Assembly (NCBI GenBank): GCA_030141605.1
Contig: JAQGDQ010001383.1
Coordinates: 1 to 43,438 of the forward strand
Reading direction: 5' to 3'
DNA length: 43,438 bases
Source of the DNA: Tubiluchus corallicola
Lineage: Eukaryota; Priapulida; Priapulimorpha; Priapulimorphida; Tubiluchidae
Part shown: in pieces, positions 10,076 to 21,509 of the stretch
Layout: each line of letters starts with the position of its first letter
Position numbering within the stretch: the first letter of the stretch is position 1
Made by a program: the position numbers and the translations under genes
The notes under the pieces: model-generated
Told to the model about the DNA's origin: nothing
Seen by the model: only the letters and a program-made list of their open reading frames with translations
Database searches by the model: none

Positions 10076-10979
10076 GTTGCTAAATAAGTACATCGCTGAA
10101 AAAATAGAAAAATATTTACAATTTGTTGAAGCTTGCAAAGTTGCAAAAGTAATGTGACATAGCAATACAAATAAATGAAACTAATATAGTTTTGGCTTTG
10201 GTGTGTCTGTTACTGCTGTTGTTGTTGTTTTTTTGTGTCGGCGTGGTTGTCGTTATTGTTATTCTGATGCTCTTGTTGATGTTATTGTTCGAAAATGGCA
10301 AAATGTTAACTGTTTGCAAATACCTAAACATAGTTTTTGTTTACAATAATTAAACATGGCTGTACATTGGCTGAGCTTTTGATTTCATGTGACATATTAT
10401 ATACACATAGTACAAGGTAAAAGTGTAAAATAAGAAAAATCCTCATGAAAACCCTTTGCAGTTTCACAGTATAGCATTTTATTTATCCCAAAGAAACGTG
10501 AAATAACTCCAAATTTCACTTTCATTTTTCTTCTGCAGACAATAAAAAAACATAAAGGTACTTATTTGAATACGATAGGCTAATATTTTGACGGCTTTGT
10601 GACTCATAAAAACAAATGATAGTTATAAGATGAAGGAAATAATGAAACGAAATATTATTAATCTTGCTTGGTACTCATCTGCTTCGCCTTTAGCCCTGTC
10701 TATCGGCGCAAAAAAGCTAATTCCTATTCTAGAAAGTGAAGGATCGTATGCCTTAATCCCTGCTTATTCCTGTAGTAATATCGAATCAGCAAGTCAATAA
10801 TATTTGTAAGGAAGAACCAAAATAAAGTGTAACAATAGTTGAAGTTTCGTCTGGTTAGTCTTCCCTGTAGGCTTCGCTATCCATAAAGTGTTTAATGCTA
10901 TATGGACGAAAGGTGATTCTTTTCTTTATTAAATGATTCATCATTTAATGATGGAGACATGGGTTTCATCTCTTCTGAA

Positions 10980-11197
10980 TTAAATAATAGCTTTTACTGC
11001 TCCTTTCAGATCACCATGGCACAGGTGCTTTTCGGTCTTTCCATAGCCACTGGTTAACTTGTTTCTCATGTACTGATGGTACAAGATGAGCCAAGCTGCA
11101 GAAACACGATGTTTTACCAATGTTGAGAAATAAGTGAGCAGTTTTCCTATTGGCTGTTCTTGGATGACCAAGTTGATCTGTACTTCCTTCACCTCTT
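10980..11197 (-). CDS. possible terminal exon, unknown protein
   Basis: The minus strand is open to a stop at 10980 and contains EVQINLVIQEQPIGKLLTYF and SAAWLILYHQYMRNKL. An ATG is present at 11192. The frame is also open upstream through FPVFDDHEEVK to a possible TACAG acceptor near 11240, so it could be the last exon of a spliced gene. Composition is protein-like, with balanced hydrophobic and charged residues, but I recognise no family. Whether it belongs with the orphan exon at 9614-9723 is unknown. Confidence 0.28.
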
Positions 11198-11365
11198 CAT
11201 GATCATCAAATACGGGGAATTGGGTTAACTGTACTGGTCACTTGGCTTCTGTTTTCAGAGAAAAGGTTGAACAACGTGTAGTATTGTGTCATGGACAAAA
11301 ACAAAATTAAAGCGTTTATCCAATTTGTTGTAAATGAAAATATTTTTATCAATAAACTACATACA

Positions 11366-11366
<1 letters not shown>

Positions 11367-11405
<39 letters not shown>

Positions 11406-11420
11406 AAGATATATATATAT
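11367..11420. repeat. (AT)n microsatellite
   Basis: A run of AT dinucleotides, briefly interrupted by AAGAAG near 11403-11409, then resumed. Confidence 0.95.
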
Positions 11421-13218
11421 CGCTTGATCATACAATTAATAATTTTTCCTTGTAATTAATATTGTTATAAATGTGCTACATTAATAATTACTACATTTGA
11501 AACAAATTTCATAGTTCATAGTTCACGTATTTTTATTTAGGATTTTTTCTTAAAATTTTGTGATTTTAATGACAATTTAAAGTGAATTTCTCTACCCCAC
11601 AAAAGCGAAAGATTGATGTTTTATGTTTACTGGAAATATTCAAAGATTTCGAAAAGGAATAAGCAGCAACCAGAAGCACATTTGTAGCTTTAATTCTTAA
11701 TAATACCAACATTATTAAGCAACAGTAATGTTGGCTTTGCAACTGTAAAGTAAAAAATGCATTGTTTTGCTTGTTGTCTTTGCTGTTTGGAGGTGATGTG
11801 ACGTTTTTAAATGTAATTTTCTGAAGCAGCACCGCCACTAATTTTACTTACCAGCCGCCACTTGCTTCGTGTGCACGTCAGTCCCCACCATTAGCCGTAT
11901 TGATATGTGTTATGAATTTATTTTGGAATATAAAACTATTCATTAAAGAATAAAGACAACCAGTTATTGAATACGCATAATCAAAGAGGATTATTCATTG
12001 TATTCTGCAGAGATCTCACTCAGCTTCTCCCTCCCATTTAAAATACTTATGAAAGCGTCCTGTCAATGTAGATAAATAGAGATTTATCTTCAAGGGGAAT
12101 TATAAATAATTAGAATTAATTAGAAGAAGTTCGCTCATATTGATCTGTATCTCCGAGACAGGTGCAAATTAATAAATGGTAGAATGTAATTCGAAGCTCA
12201 TTAGCAGTGTCCACGAGCAATGACGAAGATGGTACTTGGTCAGTTGTCCTACTGTTCATATTTGAGAGGACTGTTGTCAGAGCTCGATCATGTGAACCTA
12301 GAACCTGACTGCTGGCTAATTTAGTAAATGCTTAATGAGTGTTGAAAGTAGGTCCATGAATTTTGGAGTAGTGGCATTCGAGGACTCTGTCGTACAAACA
12401 GTAAAAAGTATAGAGGCACATAAAGTCGAGATGCCCAGATGGTTGGGGTGGCAAAGCGCTCAGAAGTCAGAATACTCGGATAACCAGCCATCATATGTAT
12501 CATACAAAAATGACCAAGTGATTTTATCAGGGGGTCACGGCGAGAGTCGAGGCTTTTTGGTCGATGTCTGGAAGGTTAAAATTGCTTGATTCAGAAGGCT
12601 TGAACTCTGAAGGCAGGACTTCATCTGCGTCGTTGGATTGAAGCAACGTCTGAAACTCATAACAACTCATAACTATTAGGAACTTAGCTGGGCCAATTAT
12701 TGGGACTCTTAAATTTGCCAGTCTCAGAGTTAAGTGATTTTATACCTCTGATTTTAAGTGATCTTATATAAGTGACTTGGTCTAACCGCACTCTTATGCG
12801 TGAAATGTTTATGTAGATAGATATGTTTGAGAGTATTCAAAGATACGTTTTATCAAAAATGTTGTGCCAAAAAACACTACGCAATATTAGGGCATGCTAG
12901 CTGAAATACAAATATGGCTTATTTTATGTAGAATAGAATATAAGAAATTAGATTAATAGAGAATGAAAGAGAAAAATTACAAAACAGCTTTCTCTAAACA
13001 AATAATCTTTATTTTGCTATCAAAGAAAAGAAGTAGACTTTGATTTTGGTTTAACTAGTAGTCAGCTGAGTGTAGGTGACTTTCTATTTATGGTCTGTAT
13101 GCATGAATACGATGTACCTTCCAATAGGAACTTGAATCTCATTTAGTAACACAGTATCATATTGCTAACTTTTATGACTGTTTGTTACTGAAGTGAACAA
13201 ACGTCTTGCAACAAATAA
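11421..13218. other. no gene seen
   Basis: Mostly AT-rich sequence without supported features. An 84-codon plus-strand frame (12335-12589) and a 90-codon minus-strand frame (11566-11838) have no recognisable motifs, and I do not call them genes. Confidence 0.4.
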
Positions 13219-13948
13219 GCGGGTGGCTACGATTGATATGAAATCAATCATCCGGAACATCAATGATCGAAAAGAGGATGCTTCTTGGGGTCCAAATGCA
13301 ACATTTCGGTTTCCGCTGTTTGGGGGATTGGAGCAATATGGCAGCAAGTTTACAATTCTCTTCCTGATGACAACCGTCGGTTAAACGAAGAAGTTCATGT
13401 GATTGATGTTGAAAACAAACGTATAACAATGAAATCAGGTGAAGAAATGCCCTACGATTATATAATCAACACAATGCCACTGGACTTATTAACAGATAAA
13501 CTTCTAGGAGACAGTCAATACCTACCAGTTCTGAAAGAGCAAAAGGACATTCCATGGCATTCATCAACCCACATTGTGGGGCTAGGTCTAGAGGGGAAGG
13601 TACCAAACCACATGTCCAATAAGTGCTGGCTTTATTTTCCTGAAGATAACTGTGAGTTTTACAGGGTGACAATTTTGTCCAACTATTCTCCACATACGGT
13701 GCCAAAACCAGGGGAACAGTGGTCTTTATTGTTTGAAATATGTGAAACAGAAGTCAAGCCTGTTCGTTCTGACATTGTACGAGCGGCAATAGATGGAGCC
13801 ATAAATGTAGGACTAATATCCCCAAACGACAATATTATCAGCAAGTGGCACAAACGACTGGAGTACGGCTATCCAACGCCATTTCTTACAGGCACAAAGT
13901 TTTTGGACACCGTCCAGCCAATTCTGAAAAAAATGGGAATCTACTCTC
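13219..13948 (+). pseudogene. truncated, inverted copy of the UGM-like gene
   Basis: It matches the UGM-like gene at 6509-7917 on the opposite strand, with only scattered differences. Similarity starts abruptly at 13219 (GCGGGTGGCTACGATTGA), equivalent to residue 172, so the FAD-binding N-terminus is missing. It ends at 13946-13948, just after the codons for MGIYS, where a SINE tail begins; the diagnostic RGRFGGWKYEVGNQDHS region is absent. The same five-G frame break occurs, at 13322-13326. This copy keeps 12 bases encoding MSNK just before CWLYFPE, which the other copy has lost. Missing both ends, it cannot make an active mutase. Confidence 0.9.
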
Positions 13949-13985
13949 TGGATTGGTTAACTAATTTTTCACTCCTTATAGAGTA
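13946..13985 (+). repeat. SINE 3' tail (copy C) joined to UGM fragment
   Basis: CTCTGGATTGGTTAACTAA followed by TTTTTCACTCCTT matches the 3' tail of SINE copy B, where it is the complement of about 5476-5510. Only the tail is present, with no tRNA-like head. It begins exactly where UGM similarity stops, with three to four bases (CTC/CTCT) that could belong to either. Confidence 0.75.
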
Positions 13986-15206
13986 CAAACCCAACATCAG
14001 CAGGGCAGCGCTAGTTCAATTTTTTCAATGGGGGAGGTGTAAGTGCAGCTCTATGGCATTTCCCGCGAGATGCAAAAAGTTAATTACTCATTAATTAGAC
14101 AACGTACTGCAAAGTTGTTCACGGGGAAGGTAACTATAAAATAATTTTAACTTGATTTTCATGATATTTCCACTTTAAGCAATGTCAGTACTTTGTGTTG
14201 CTAAAGGGCAAAAATATCTTCTGTTCTTTTTGCAGGACAATATTAAGCACGAAAAGTGGTACTGATTCACACTGTTTTGTAAAAATTATATCAATATTAG
14301 AAGACTGTTGTAGACTATTATTAATTCTGCGTATTAGTCCAGTTTAATTTTCTTAACTCTTTCCCAGTAGTAGTTTTGAAATTCAAGTGTGTAATCGCAG
14401 GACATATCGCTGTAAGATAAATATTGCGGCATCTTGGATTTGAAAACTCTTTGTGTCGACCGTTTTTGAAGGAATGTTAAATATTTGTGAAATCTCTCAA
14501 GTTTTTCGAACTGTCCTGGGAAGATGAATTTATATTTACACCGTCAGCTGTTTCTTCTTTCACGAAATCTGCACCATAAAATTAATTGTACAAGTAATGT
14601 TTGTAAAGAGAACATAATTATATGATGTTAAAATAAAGATGTCAAAAAATGATATTGTTGTGAGACAGGAATTTACAACATCACAGGCATGTGTTTACCA
14701 TTGTAATTAGACAGGGCGAGTCTTCTTATCAACTGTTGGCCCGTCGCTGCCAATAGCCCACCACCTCAAATTCAGGTAAACTGTGCTCTGGTCGCATTGG
14801 TGTTAGTAGAGAATGTTTCAATACAACAGGAAAAACAGCACCACAGTCAAAGCATTATAAAGCCTAATAAACAAACACTAGGCCTAGTCATTGGCATTTC
14901 CACAGTAGTCTATATAAGAAAAAGTAACCAGTGAAGAGAGTGAAAGTGGCATAGCTGCAAAACAAAGGCTCACTCAGACAACAGCAACAGCAACAACCAC
15001 AAAAACTGCATCAAAGAAAATTTGCTCACACATCCATAATGACAACCCTCTGTCGCATCAACACTGCACCATGCAACTCACACCACACTCTCCAGGCACG
15101 TCACACGAACCGCACCACAACGCTCACACAATACCATTCCACGTCACCATATACATGAGCTACATCTAATCTATAGCCAGAGGGCATCTAAGAAGAGTTC
15201 AGCACT
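13986..15206. other. no gene seen
   Basis: AT-rich sequence with short CA-rich stretches around 14980-15130. No coding segment or recognisable mobile element. Confidence 0.4.
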
Positions 15207-15207
15207 G

Positions 15208-15252
<45 letters not shown>
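15207..15252. repeat. (ATT)n microsatellite
   Basis: An uninterrupted run of ATT trinucleotides, about 15 units. Confidence 0.95.
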
Positions 15253-15520
15253 ACTGTTTATTTATGTATAAAAATAATACATAATGATTACATATATACA
15301 TGCCTCCATTTGCAGGCAATATTTTGATTATATTCTATTTTTCAATTTTTTCCTGTGGGTAAAGCGGGAATAACAATAAATTATCGGGTTTTTGCGCCCT
15401 TGGTTCTGTCTGAGATCATATTCAGCATCTATTACTCCTCTGATGGTGTGGGTTGTTATTGTGAGTTCATCCTCAACATTTTTTATGCGGGGTTCAGCTA
15501 GTACAGAATTATTGCTATGA

Positions 15521-15800
15521 GGTCTGTCAATAGAGTAAAATGCTGACTGTGCAAAATGACAAAACCTATCCTGGTCTGTCAATAGAGTAAAATGCTGACT
15601 GTGCAAAATGACAAAACCTATCCTGGTCTGTCAATAGAGTAAAATGCTGACAGTGCTAAACGGTAGAACGTATCCTGGTCTGTCAAATACGTAAAACCGC
15701 TGACGGTGCAAATTGGTAAAACGCATCCTGGTCTATCTACGTGAAAATGCTGATAGCGCAATTTTAGCCTGTTTGTTGAGTAAAACGCTAAGAGAGCAAA
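15521..15800 (-). repeat. 52-bp minisatellite, left arm of inverted pair
   Basis: Starts of GGTCTGTC are spaced 52 bases apart (15521, 15573, 15625, 15677), then 53 (15730). The first two units are nearly identical and later ones decay. The reverse complement of this unit is the unit of the array at 18625-19046. Similarity between the arms continues past the array into single-copy sequence: TCTACGTGAAAATGCTGATAG here pairs with the complement of about 18600-18675. It forms the left arm of a fold-back-like structure. Confidence 0.9.
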
Positions 15801-15856
15801 ATAATATACAAGTATAATAGCATTTTGGAAATCCTACAAAAAACTTGGCTCTTCTA

Positions 15857-15996
15857 CTTCGTTCTCTCATTGACATCAAAACTACTTCGCACTCTCATTG
15901 ACATCAAAACTGCTTTGTACTCTCATTGACAGGAAAACTACTTCGTACTCTCATTGACAGGAAAACTACTTCGTACTCTCATTAACATCAAAACTA
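15857..15996 (+). repeat. 28-bp tandem repeat, 5 copies
   Basis: Five 28-base units of the form CTTCGTACTCTCATTGACA then TCAAAACTA or GGAAAACTA. The array lies just inside the left minisatellite arm. No counterpart is seen inside the right arm. Confidence 0.9.
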
Positions 15997-16117
15997 AACG
16001 ATCTCCTAGAAAAGACCGACATTTTGTCATCACTTGTTTGGCTAAATTAATTATTTCATTTGGTCCTGAGTAAAATGTGCGCATTAAAAGATACGCGTTG
16101 TATAATGTCAATGGTTA

Positions 16118-16339
16118 TCATTGCGCTTTTTCTACAATAATAAAAATTAATAAAATATTAACAGCAAAGCCAACAATGATCATGAGAAATATAAAATGGC
16201 GGTAGGCAATTAGCACATGATCATTTGATGCAGGCGCCCTAGCAATTACCGCGGTGATTACAAATATTCCAATTGGTTGTAAAGAAATAAGACGAGTTTT
16301 GCTAAAATCAAACTGAAAACTAAGGCACAACAGGAGCAC
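16118..16339 (-). other. hydrophobic reading frame, not assigned
   Basis: A 73-codon minus-strand frame with a strongly hydrophobic C-terminal half (FIFLMIIVGFAVNILLIFII), which reads like a membrane segment. There is no family I can name and no splice evidence. AT-rich DNA produces such frames by chance, so I do not call a gene. Confidence 0.12.
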
Positions 16340-16447
16340 AGAAAAAAATGAAACTCATAGAAAAATGCCAGTTATTAGATCATAAGGCTGCTTGAACATA
16401 AAAAATAAAATTGTAAACCAAAATCACCTGCCAGAATAGTCGAGCTG

Positions 16448-16505
16448 AAACAGCCCAGTGGTACCACCATGCTTGATTTCTGTGATCTCGGGTTCAATTT
16501 CACGG
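16448..16505 (+). repeat. tRNA-like SINE head (second family)
   Basis: CAGCCCAGTGGTACCACC (16451-16468) resembles a pol III A-box with its D-loop. GGGTTCAATTTC (16490-16501) resembles a B-box, at tRNA-like spacing. The anticodon arm does not fold into a normal tRNA. The flanking body is not recognised. It lies inside the fold-back-like structure. Confidence 0.5.
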
Positions 16506-17220
16506 TCGATTCACCCCAAAGGTTTTGCAAACTGACTGATTCATGCAACGTGCGAGTAATAACATCCATTGTTATGTAATTTATTTCTCTAGCGTTCTTC
16601 AAAGAAGTCACAAAGCTTTTTATGTTAACTGTTGTCCTGAGAACCAAACAAAAAATGAAGGTTATTGCTAGATTGTGGAAGGTCTTACCAAAGGTATTCG
16701 TTCGAAGTGCTCTCATAGAATGGGGTGCTAGAAATAGATCAAACTATGAATTAAGGGCATTCTGAATCGCTTGATTTGTTAAAAAATTCAGTTTCAAGTT
16801 ATTTTTAATAAGAAAGAAATAATTGCTTTGTAGTTTGTTAAGTATCCGTAAGTTATTCAAAATAAAATTTAATAATTTTGTTTCTAACTGTGTCTGTGTT
16901 TCAAATATAGGCTGTATCCTACAGAATACATTGGGATTTAATGATTATAAAAAGCAAAAACTGCATTATATGGGTACCTGAAAATTATTCAACAAAATAT
17001 TTGATGAAATTTGAGCCATAGTTCACATATATCTCGAATTTATTAGGTGATTATAAAATGCGTTTTTTTATAAAATCGCGAGTTATATAATATTTGCATT
17101 TGGAAGCTCAAGAAACAATTGCCATTCTGTTTAAAACATGAAAACGCTTTGTGCAGTTTATGCATTTCGTTTATCTCGTCATTTCGTCATTTGGCAAAGT
17201 GTCCAATCTGTACCTTCCAG

Positions 17221-18291
17221 CTAAAATGCTTGCTCCACTTTTTCGACTGACTTTAGGAAGTAATCCATATAAAAATTGTAAAGCGCAGTTGCTACCGTTT
17301 TTTTGTCAAAGCTATCTTTGTGGTCCAATGCAATGTGTTTCATGGCAAACAAGGCTGCGCTGGGGGAGACTCCCCACCTCTCCAAAAGATGCACAGTCAT
17401 TCTAAGTATCTGAAGAGGCTGGTCAGTTCGTCCTTCAGGCCACCAATTGAACCTCATCATATCTATGCTTGGGCGAAACGAACACTTGGTGATACCTCTC
17501 ATGTATGTCTGCTAGCACGGCAACTTGAGCAGTTATTTGCCGACACGTTATATACATTGCCGCCCTTTGAACAGCTGTGACTGATGCCAAGCATTCTGTT
17601 GTCTAGCATCAGTGATTGTCGAACAAAAACGCGAGGCAACATGATTCTGTTCTCACCAAAGCTGTCCATAACAACACGAGTTGTAACTAAAGTGTCTGCT
17701 TTACATTGGCGTTTCTCGATTGTGGTTAGACCAAGAACATCCTCTTTTCCTTCAGCACCTGGAACAAAACGTGTTCGTAGATCCAGGGTCTAACAGAGCC
17801 ATGGCTTCAACAGGCTTTCTTCCACGTACCTGTACTTGAACTTTGACCATAGGCAACGCAATCTTCTTTCCTTTAGAACTGACCCTATTTGCACAGCTTG
17901 TAGCTTCAGACTCATCTTTTCTTTCCTGCTCATCGGTGGCAAGCCTATAAATGTCTGAAGAAGAGCTGCTCAGCCTCCCCACTGCATCGTGCAATAAAGC
18001 TGAATGCTTCTTGTTGCATTCATTAACACTGCAGGACGGTTTGAAACATCTAGCTGCACTGTGTTTTCCTTTCGCCAAACAATTAAAGCAGAGGAGTTCC
18101 TTATGCACGAAATTCAACTTATCTAGGGCATCCATAGCTGCAAAAGTTTCACGCTGTCTGAGAGATGAATTTTTGTTCGCGGCTTTTCTTGATTTGTTGT
18201 CGCCTTGCCATTGTTTGTTTGAGTGCTTTAGCAGAGGTGGCATAATTTTTGGCAGAGTTGATTCGTTTGTCCCAATCGCCGAGGCTTCCAT
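17221..18291 (-). mobile_element. BEL/Pao LTR retrotransposon relic (gag end, protease, part of RT)
   Basis: The first frame (18291-17752) carries a BEL-type zinc-knuckle region, CFNCLAKGKHSAARC followed by a Cys/His-rich CNKKHSALLHD. The knuckle spacing is CX2CX5HX4C, one longer than canonical. It then has LLDPGSTNTF, the aspartic protease active-site loop. A frame change near 17760 continues the protease domain (LGLTTIEKRQCKADT). After a large deletion, RT follows from about 17535 to 17221 with LRMTVHLLERWGVSPSAALF and NFYMDYFLKSVEKVEQA. BEL elements have YVDD at the RT active site; here it reads YMDY, so a catalytic Asp is gone. LTRs, RNase H and integrase are not seen. It is an inactive fragment enclosed by inverted minisatellite arms. 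Confidence 0.87.
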
Positions 18292-18624
18292 ACACAGGGT
18301 GGTTCATTTTTCAACATTTTCCTGATAGGTAAATAAATCCTGATAAGCTAAAAAAATTCTGATAAGCGATTTCGTCGTGCATTATTAAAACAAGTTCAAA
18401 CTTTTTTATTTTCATAATGCTTTTCTTTGCGCAATCTTTTTTTTTTAAATTTAGTTCGTGAATAGTTGGCATTCTATTTCCTTTTTTATTTTCGTTGTAT
18501 GGAAATTGCTGAATTCACCTTGCATGTATGCCTTAACTATAGGTAAAATTTGCAACAGTTTTATTGTAAAGTTTCGACTATGGTTTTAGATCGCTTTACC
18601 TGCATATCATTTTGGTCTATTAGC

Positions 18625-19046
18625 GTTTTGCTCAGAAAACAGGTTAAATTTGCTCTATCAGTGTTTTAACGTAGACAGACTAGGATACGTTTTACCATTT
18701 TGCACCGTCTGCATTTCTATGTAATTATCAGAACAGGATGCGTTTTACCATTTTGCACCGTCAGCATTTCTACGTAATTGTCAGAACAGGATGCGTTTTA
18801 CCATTTTGCACTGTCAGCGTTTCTATGTAATTGTCAGAACAGGATACGTTTTACCATTTTGCACCGTCTGCATTTCTATGTAATTGTCAGAACAGGATGC
18901 GTTTTACCATTTTGCACCGTCTGCATTTCTATGTAATTGTCAGAACAGGATGCGTTTTACCATTTGCACCATCAGCATTTCTACGTAATTGTCAGAACAG
19001 GATGCGTTTTGTCATTTTGGACCATCAGCGTTTCTATGTAATTGTC
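18625..19046 (+). repeat. 53-bp minisatellite, right arm of inverted pair
   Basis: Units starting GAACAGGATGCGTTTTACCA recur at 18731, 18784, 18837, 18890, 18943 and 18995 (periods 53, 53, 53, 53, 52), with an earlier degenerate unit near 18678. The unit is the reverse complement of that at 15521-15800. Frames across it (such as 18831-19049) are products of the repeat. Confidence 0.92.
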
Positions 19047-19219
19047 TAACTGAGTATCATTCAAAATGGAACCTACAATCAAACATACCACCGAAATTAA
19101 TTATTAGAATAGCAAAGGCCTCTCAAGACAAGCAAATTTTGCACGTTAATTTTTACTCGTGTAAGGTTGTCCCATCAAACCTTAGAGGTACATAATTTGT
19201 CAATTCTTAAATTGAAGTT

Positions 19220-19680
19220 TTGATAATATAAAGCGTCTGGGCATTATTTTTGACTCGACACTTGCTTGGGAACCCTCCTGTAAAATACATAGAAAATAAA
19301 TCTAGATTATGGTATTGTAAATTAGTCATATTTTTCAACGACAAATTTCATTAGAATTGAAAGAGTGTAATATCGATCTATGATGTTAATGGCTGGGGCG
19401 ATAAAGGGATCGACCCGAACAAAATGTTAACTCAATGCTTAGTATGCACTAACTTCAAACCGTTCAAATAATCCAAAAAACATATTCTAATCAGTTCTTG
19501 AATAAATTTCGTCTCAACAACCACTTTGCTTCCACATTTCTTTTAAGGCCTACAATATAGTTGTATAATAGTTTTTCTCCAAAAAGGCGTTCGCCAATGG
19601 AATAATTTACCTATCATTTCTCCATTTGCCCTTAAAAGTAGGTTCTTAAACCTATGCAGAGTTCATACTAAATGAGTAAG
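19220..19680 (+). mobile_element. LINE relic, ORF2 C-terminal region
   Basis: The plus strand shows KRLGIIFDSTLAWEPSC near 19222-19285, a form of the LG(V/I)xxDxxLxW motif that follows the RT core. Near 19575-19670 it shows GVRQWNNLP and FALKSRFLNL, the typical end of LINE ORF2. Several stops and frame changes lie between. It is a short dead fragment. Confidence 0.65.
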
Positions 19681-20099
19681 CCCCAGTTATAATGATGATC
19701 GAAGTAATGAGATTTCAACTAATAGATTCATTGTCTATTTTTCGCAAACAAAATGTGATTTCTTTTTCAGGAATATTATCAATGAACCATTATGTAGCTG
19801 CAACAATGTGTGGTATTTATCTAGAAATTGATTGAATTGACTATGAAAACATCTTTCAAGACATTCGGAAAAAAAGATAGCAAACACACCTATATAGCCT
19901 ATAATTATTCATCTCTGGATTTAAATGAAGGCACAACTAAAGCTAATTTCATATTATCGGGAAATATACCGGTGCTTTGAAAGGTGATTAGGTGATATAA
20001 TGGTAATGAAATTTGCTGAATTTCGTCTAAAACAATCTTAGGAAAAAAACTAAATTATCCGAACATTTTTAGGATTAAAAGGTTTTAGTGATTTTTATA
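19681..20099. other. no gene seen
   Basis: AT-rich sequence between two oppositely oriented LINE relics. No feature recognised. Confidence 0.4.
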
Positions 20100-20975
20100 T
20101 ATATCCCCATGTGTGACTGGAAAAAAGGGAGTTCTTAGTGTTCGTGTAAATAATGTACATAATTTACTGCTATGGGACCGACTTGGTTAGCTAAATTAAT
20201 GTCAAAATATGTACTGAACGTGTAAGCTATTAAGGAATTATTAGTTATTATTTTGTTATTTATATTTAGTTTGATGTTATATACATTTTCTGATTCCTCA
20301 TCTCTTTCATTACAAACCAGGTTCTTTTTAAAATTGCTGGAAACGAACTCTAATTTGTTTTGATAGCAAGTATCTTTATATTCTTATAAGTTTGTTTAAT
20401 CCATTACTGTTTGTAACTGGCAAGTACAGGTGGATCATTTTCTTTCAAGCTAAATTTATACAGTCTGTTGTTCTATAAAATACAGTATATTTTGAAAAAC
20501 TATAAGTGATCCAAGGCTTTTTAGGTTTTTTAGATAAAGTGATGAAATTCTTCTCTTTAACATGCACAAAACAGACATCATATAACTTTTTATACAATAG
20601 TTCCATTGCTGAATTAACACCATTCAAAACTTGTTTCAAATTTAACAGCATCATTATACATAGATCTCTTGGGGTTTCTTTTATTGACAGATGGTATTTT
20701 TAAATCAATTAATGCAAATATAGGTAAGTGGTCAGTCATATTTGTAAGCATATCAACAGTCTTATAGTCATATTCAATTGTATTAGCAAGTACGTTATCA
20801 ATAAGAGTAGCACATAATTCAGTAATCCTAGATGGACAAGTTGTTGTAGGAAATACACAATTAGATAGCATATTTTAAGGAAGTATTTAGTGTCATTATG
20901 TTCAACGTAATTGAGTAGGTTTATGCTGATATCGCCTAATAGGGTAACACAGTGGGCGCCGCTTGATAGACTCAT
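20100..20975 (-). mobile_element. LINE relic, endonuclease domain and linker to RT
   Basis: On the minus strand, VTLLGDISINLLNYVEHND (near 20950-20890) matches the GDFN motif of the LINE endonuclease/exonuclease/phosphatase fold. After a frame change near 20870 come LCATLIDNVLANTI and NMTDHLPIFALI, which contains the conserved SDHLPI-type catalytic motif with Ser replaced by Thr. Further on are KKPWITYSFSKYT and, after another shift, TFSTYFDINLANQVG, the linker before RT in such elements. The RT itself is absent. It is inactive. Confidence 0.8.
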
Positions 20976-21509
20976 GGTTAATCGACTCAGAAACGCCTGA
21001 AACTAGCTGCTCTATTCAATTATACATAAAAACTATCGATAATTGTCTCAAATAAGTCCACTGTGCACTATGTATGTGACAGTCATGTTTGAAGTTGTTG
21101 TTCACTCACTTTGTCATGATTGAGCTTAGGCACAGAAGTATGAATAGGAATAAAAAATCTATAATACATATTTGCACAGCACACAACAGAAAAGTGTTTA
21201 TTAAACTACAGACACATGAGTAGCACGACTGCTGCACTGAACACTGAGAGTGAGAGTGAGAGAGACTAGAAAGAAAAACCAGTCAGTATAAATAGTATAG
21301 GACTTGCACAGGCTTCACAACAACCATTACTTTTAAATAGGAAGAGGATCAGTGTGTATGTATTCACTGGACCATACGATTATACTGAAGGTAGGTCAGC
21401 TGATAGAATGTAGCAGGATTAGCACATAGATGGCAGCATCTACTTACAATGTACAATTCCAACTTCCACAATGTATACAGAAACAATCATGTCAAGTACC
21501 GTTTTGTTT

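Noticed and set aside
16448-16520. Functional tRNA gene
   Set aside because: A-box- and B-box-like motifs are present, but the acceptor and anticodon stems do not pair. It fits a SINE head better.
18625-19046. CRISPR-like array
   Set aside because: The units are contiguous and near identical over their whole length, with no unique spacers. The genome is eukaryotic.
18831-19195. Plus-strand frames with repeated NCQNRMRF peptides
   Set aside because: Products of the 53-bp minisatellite.
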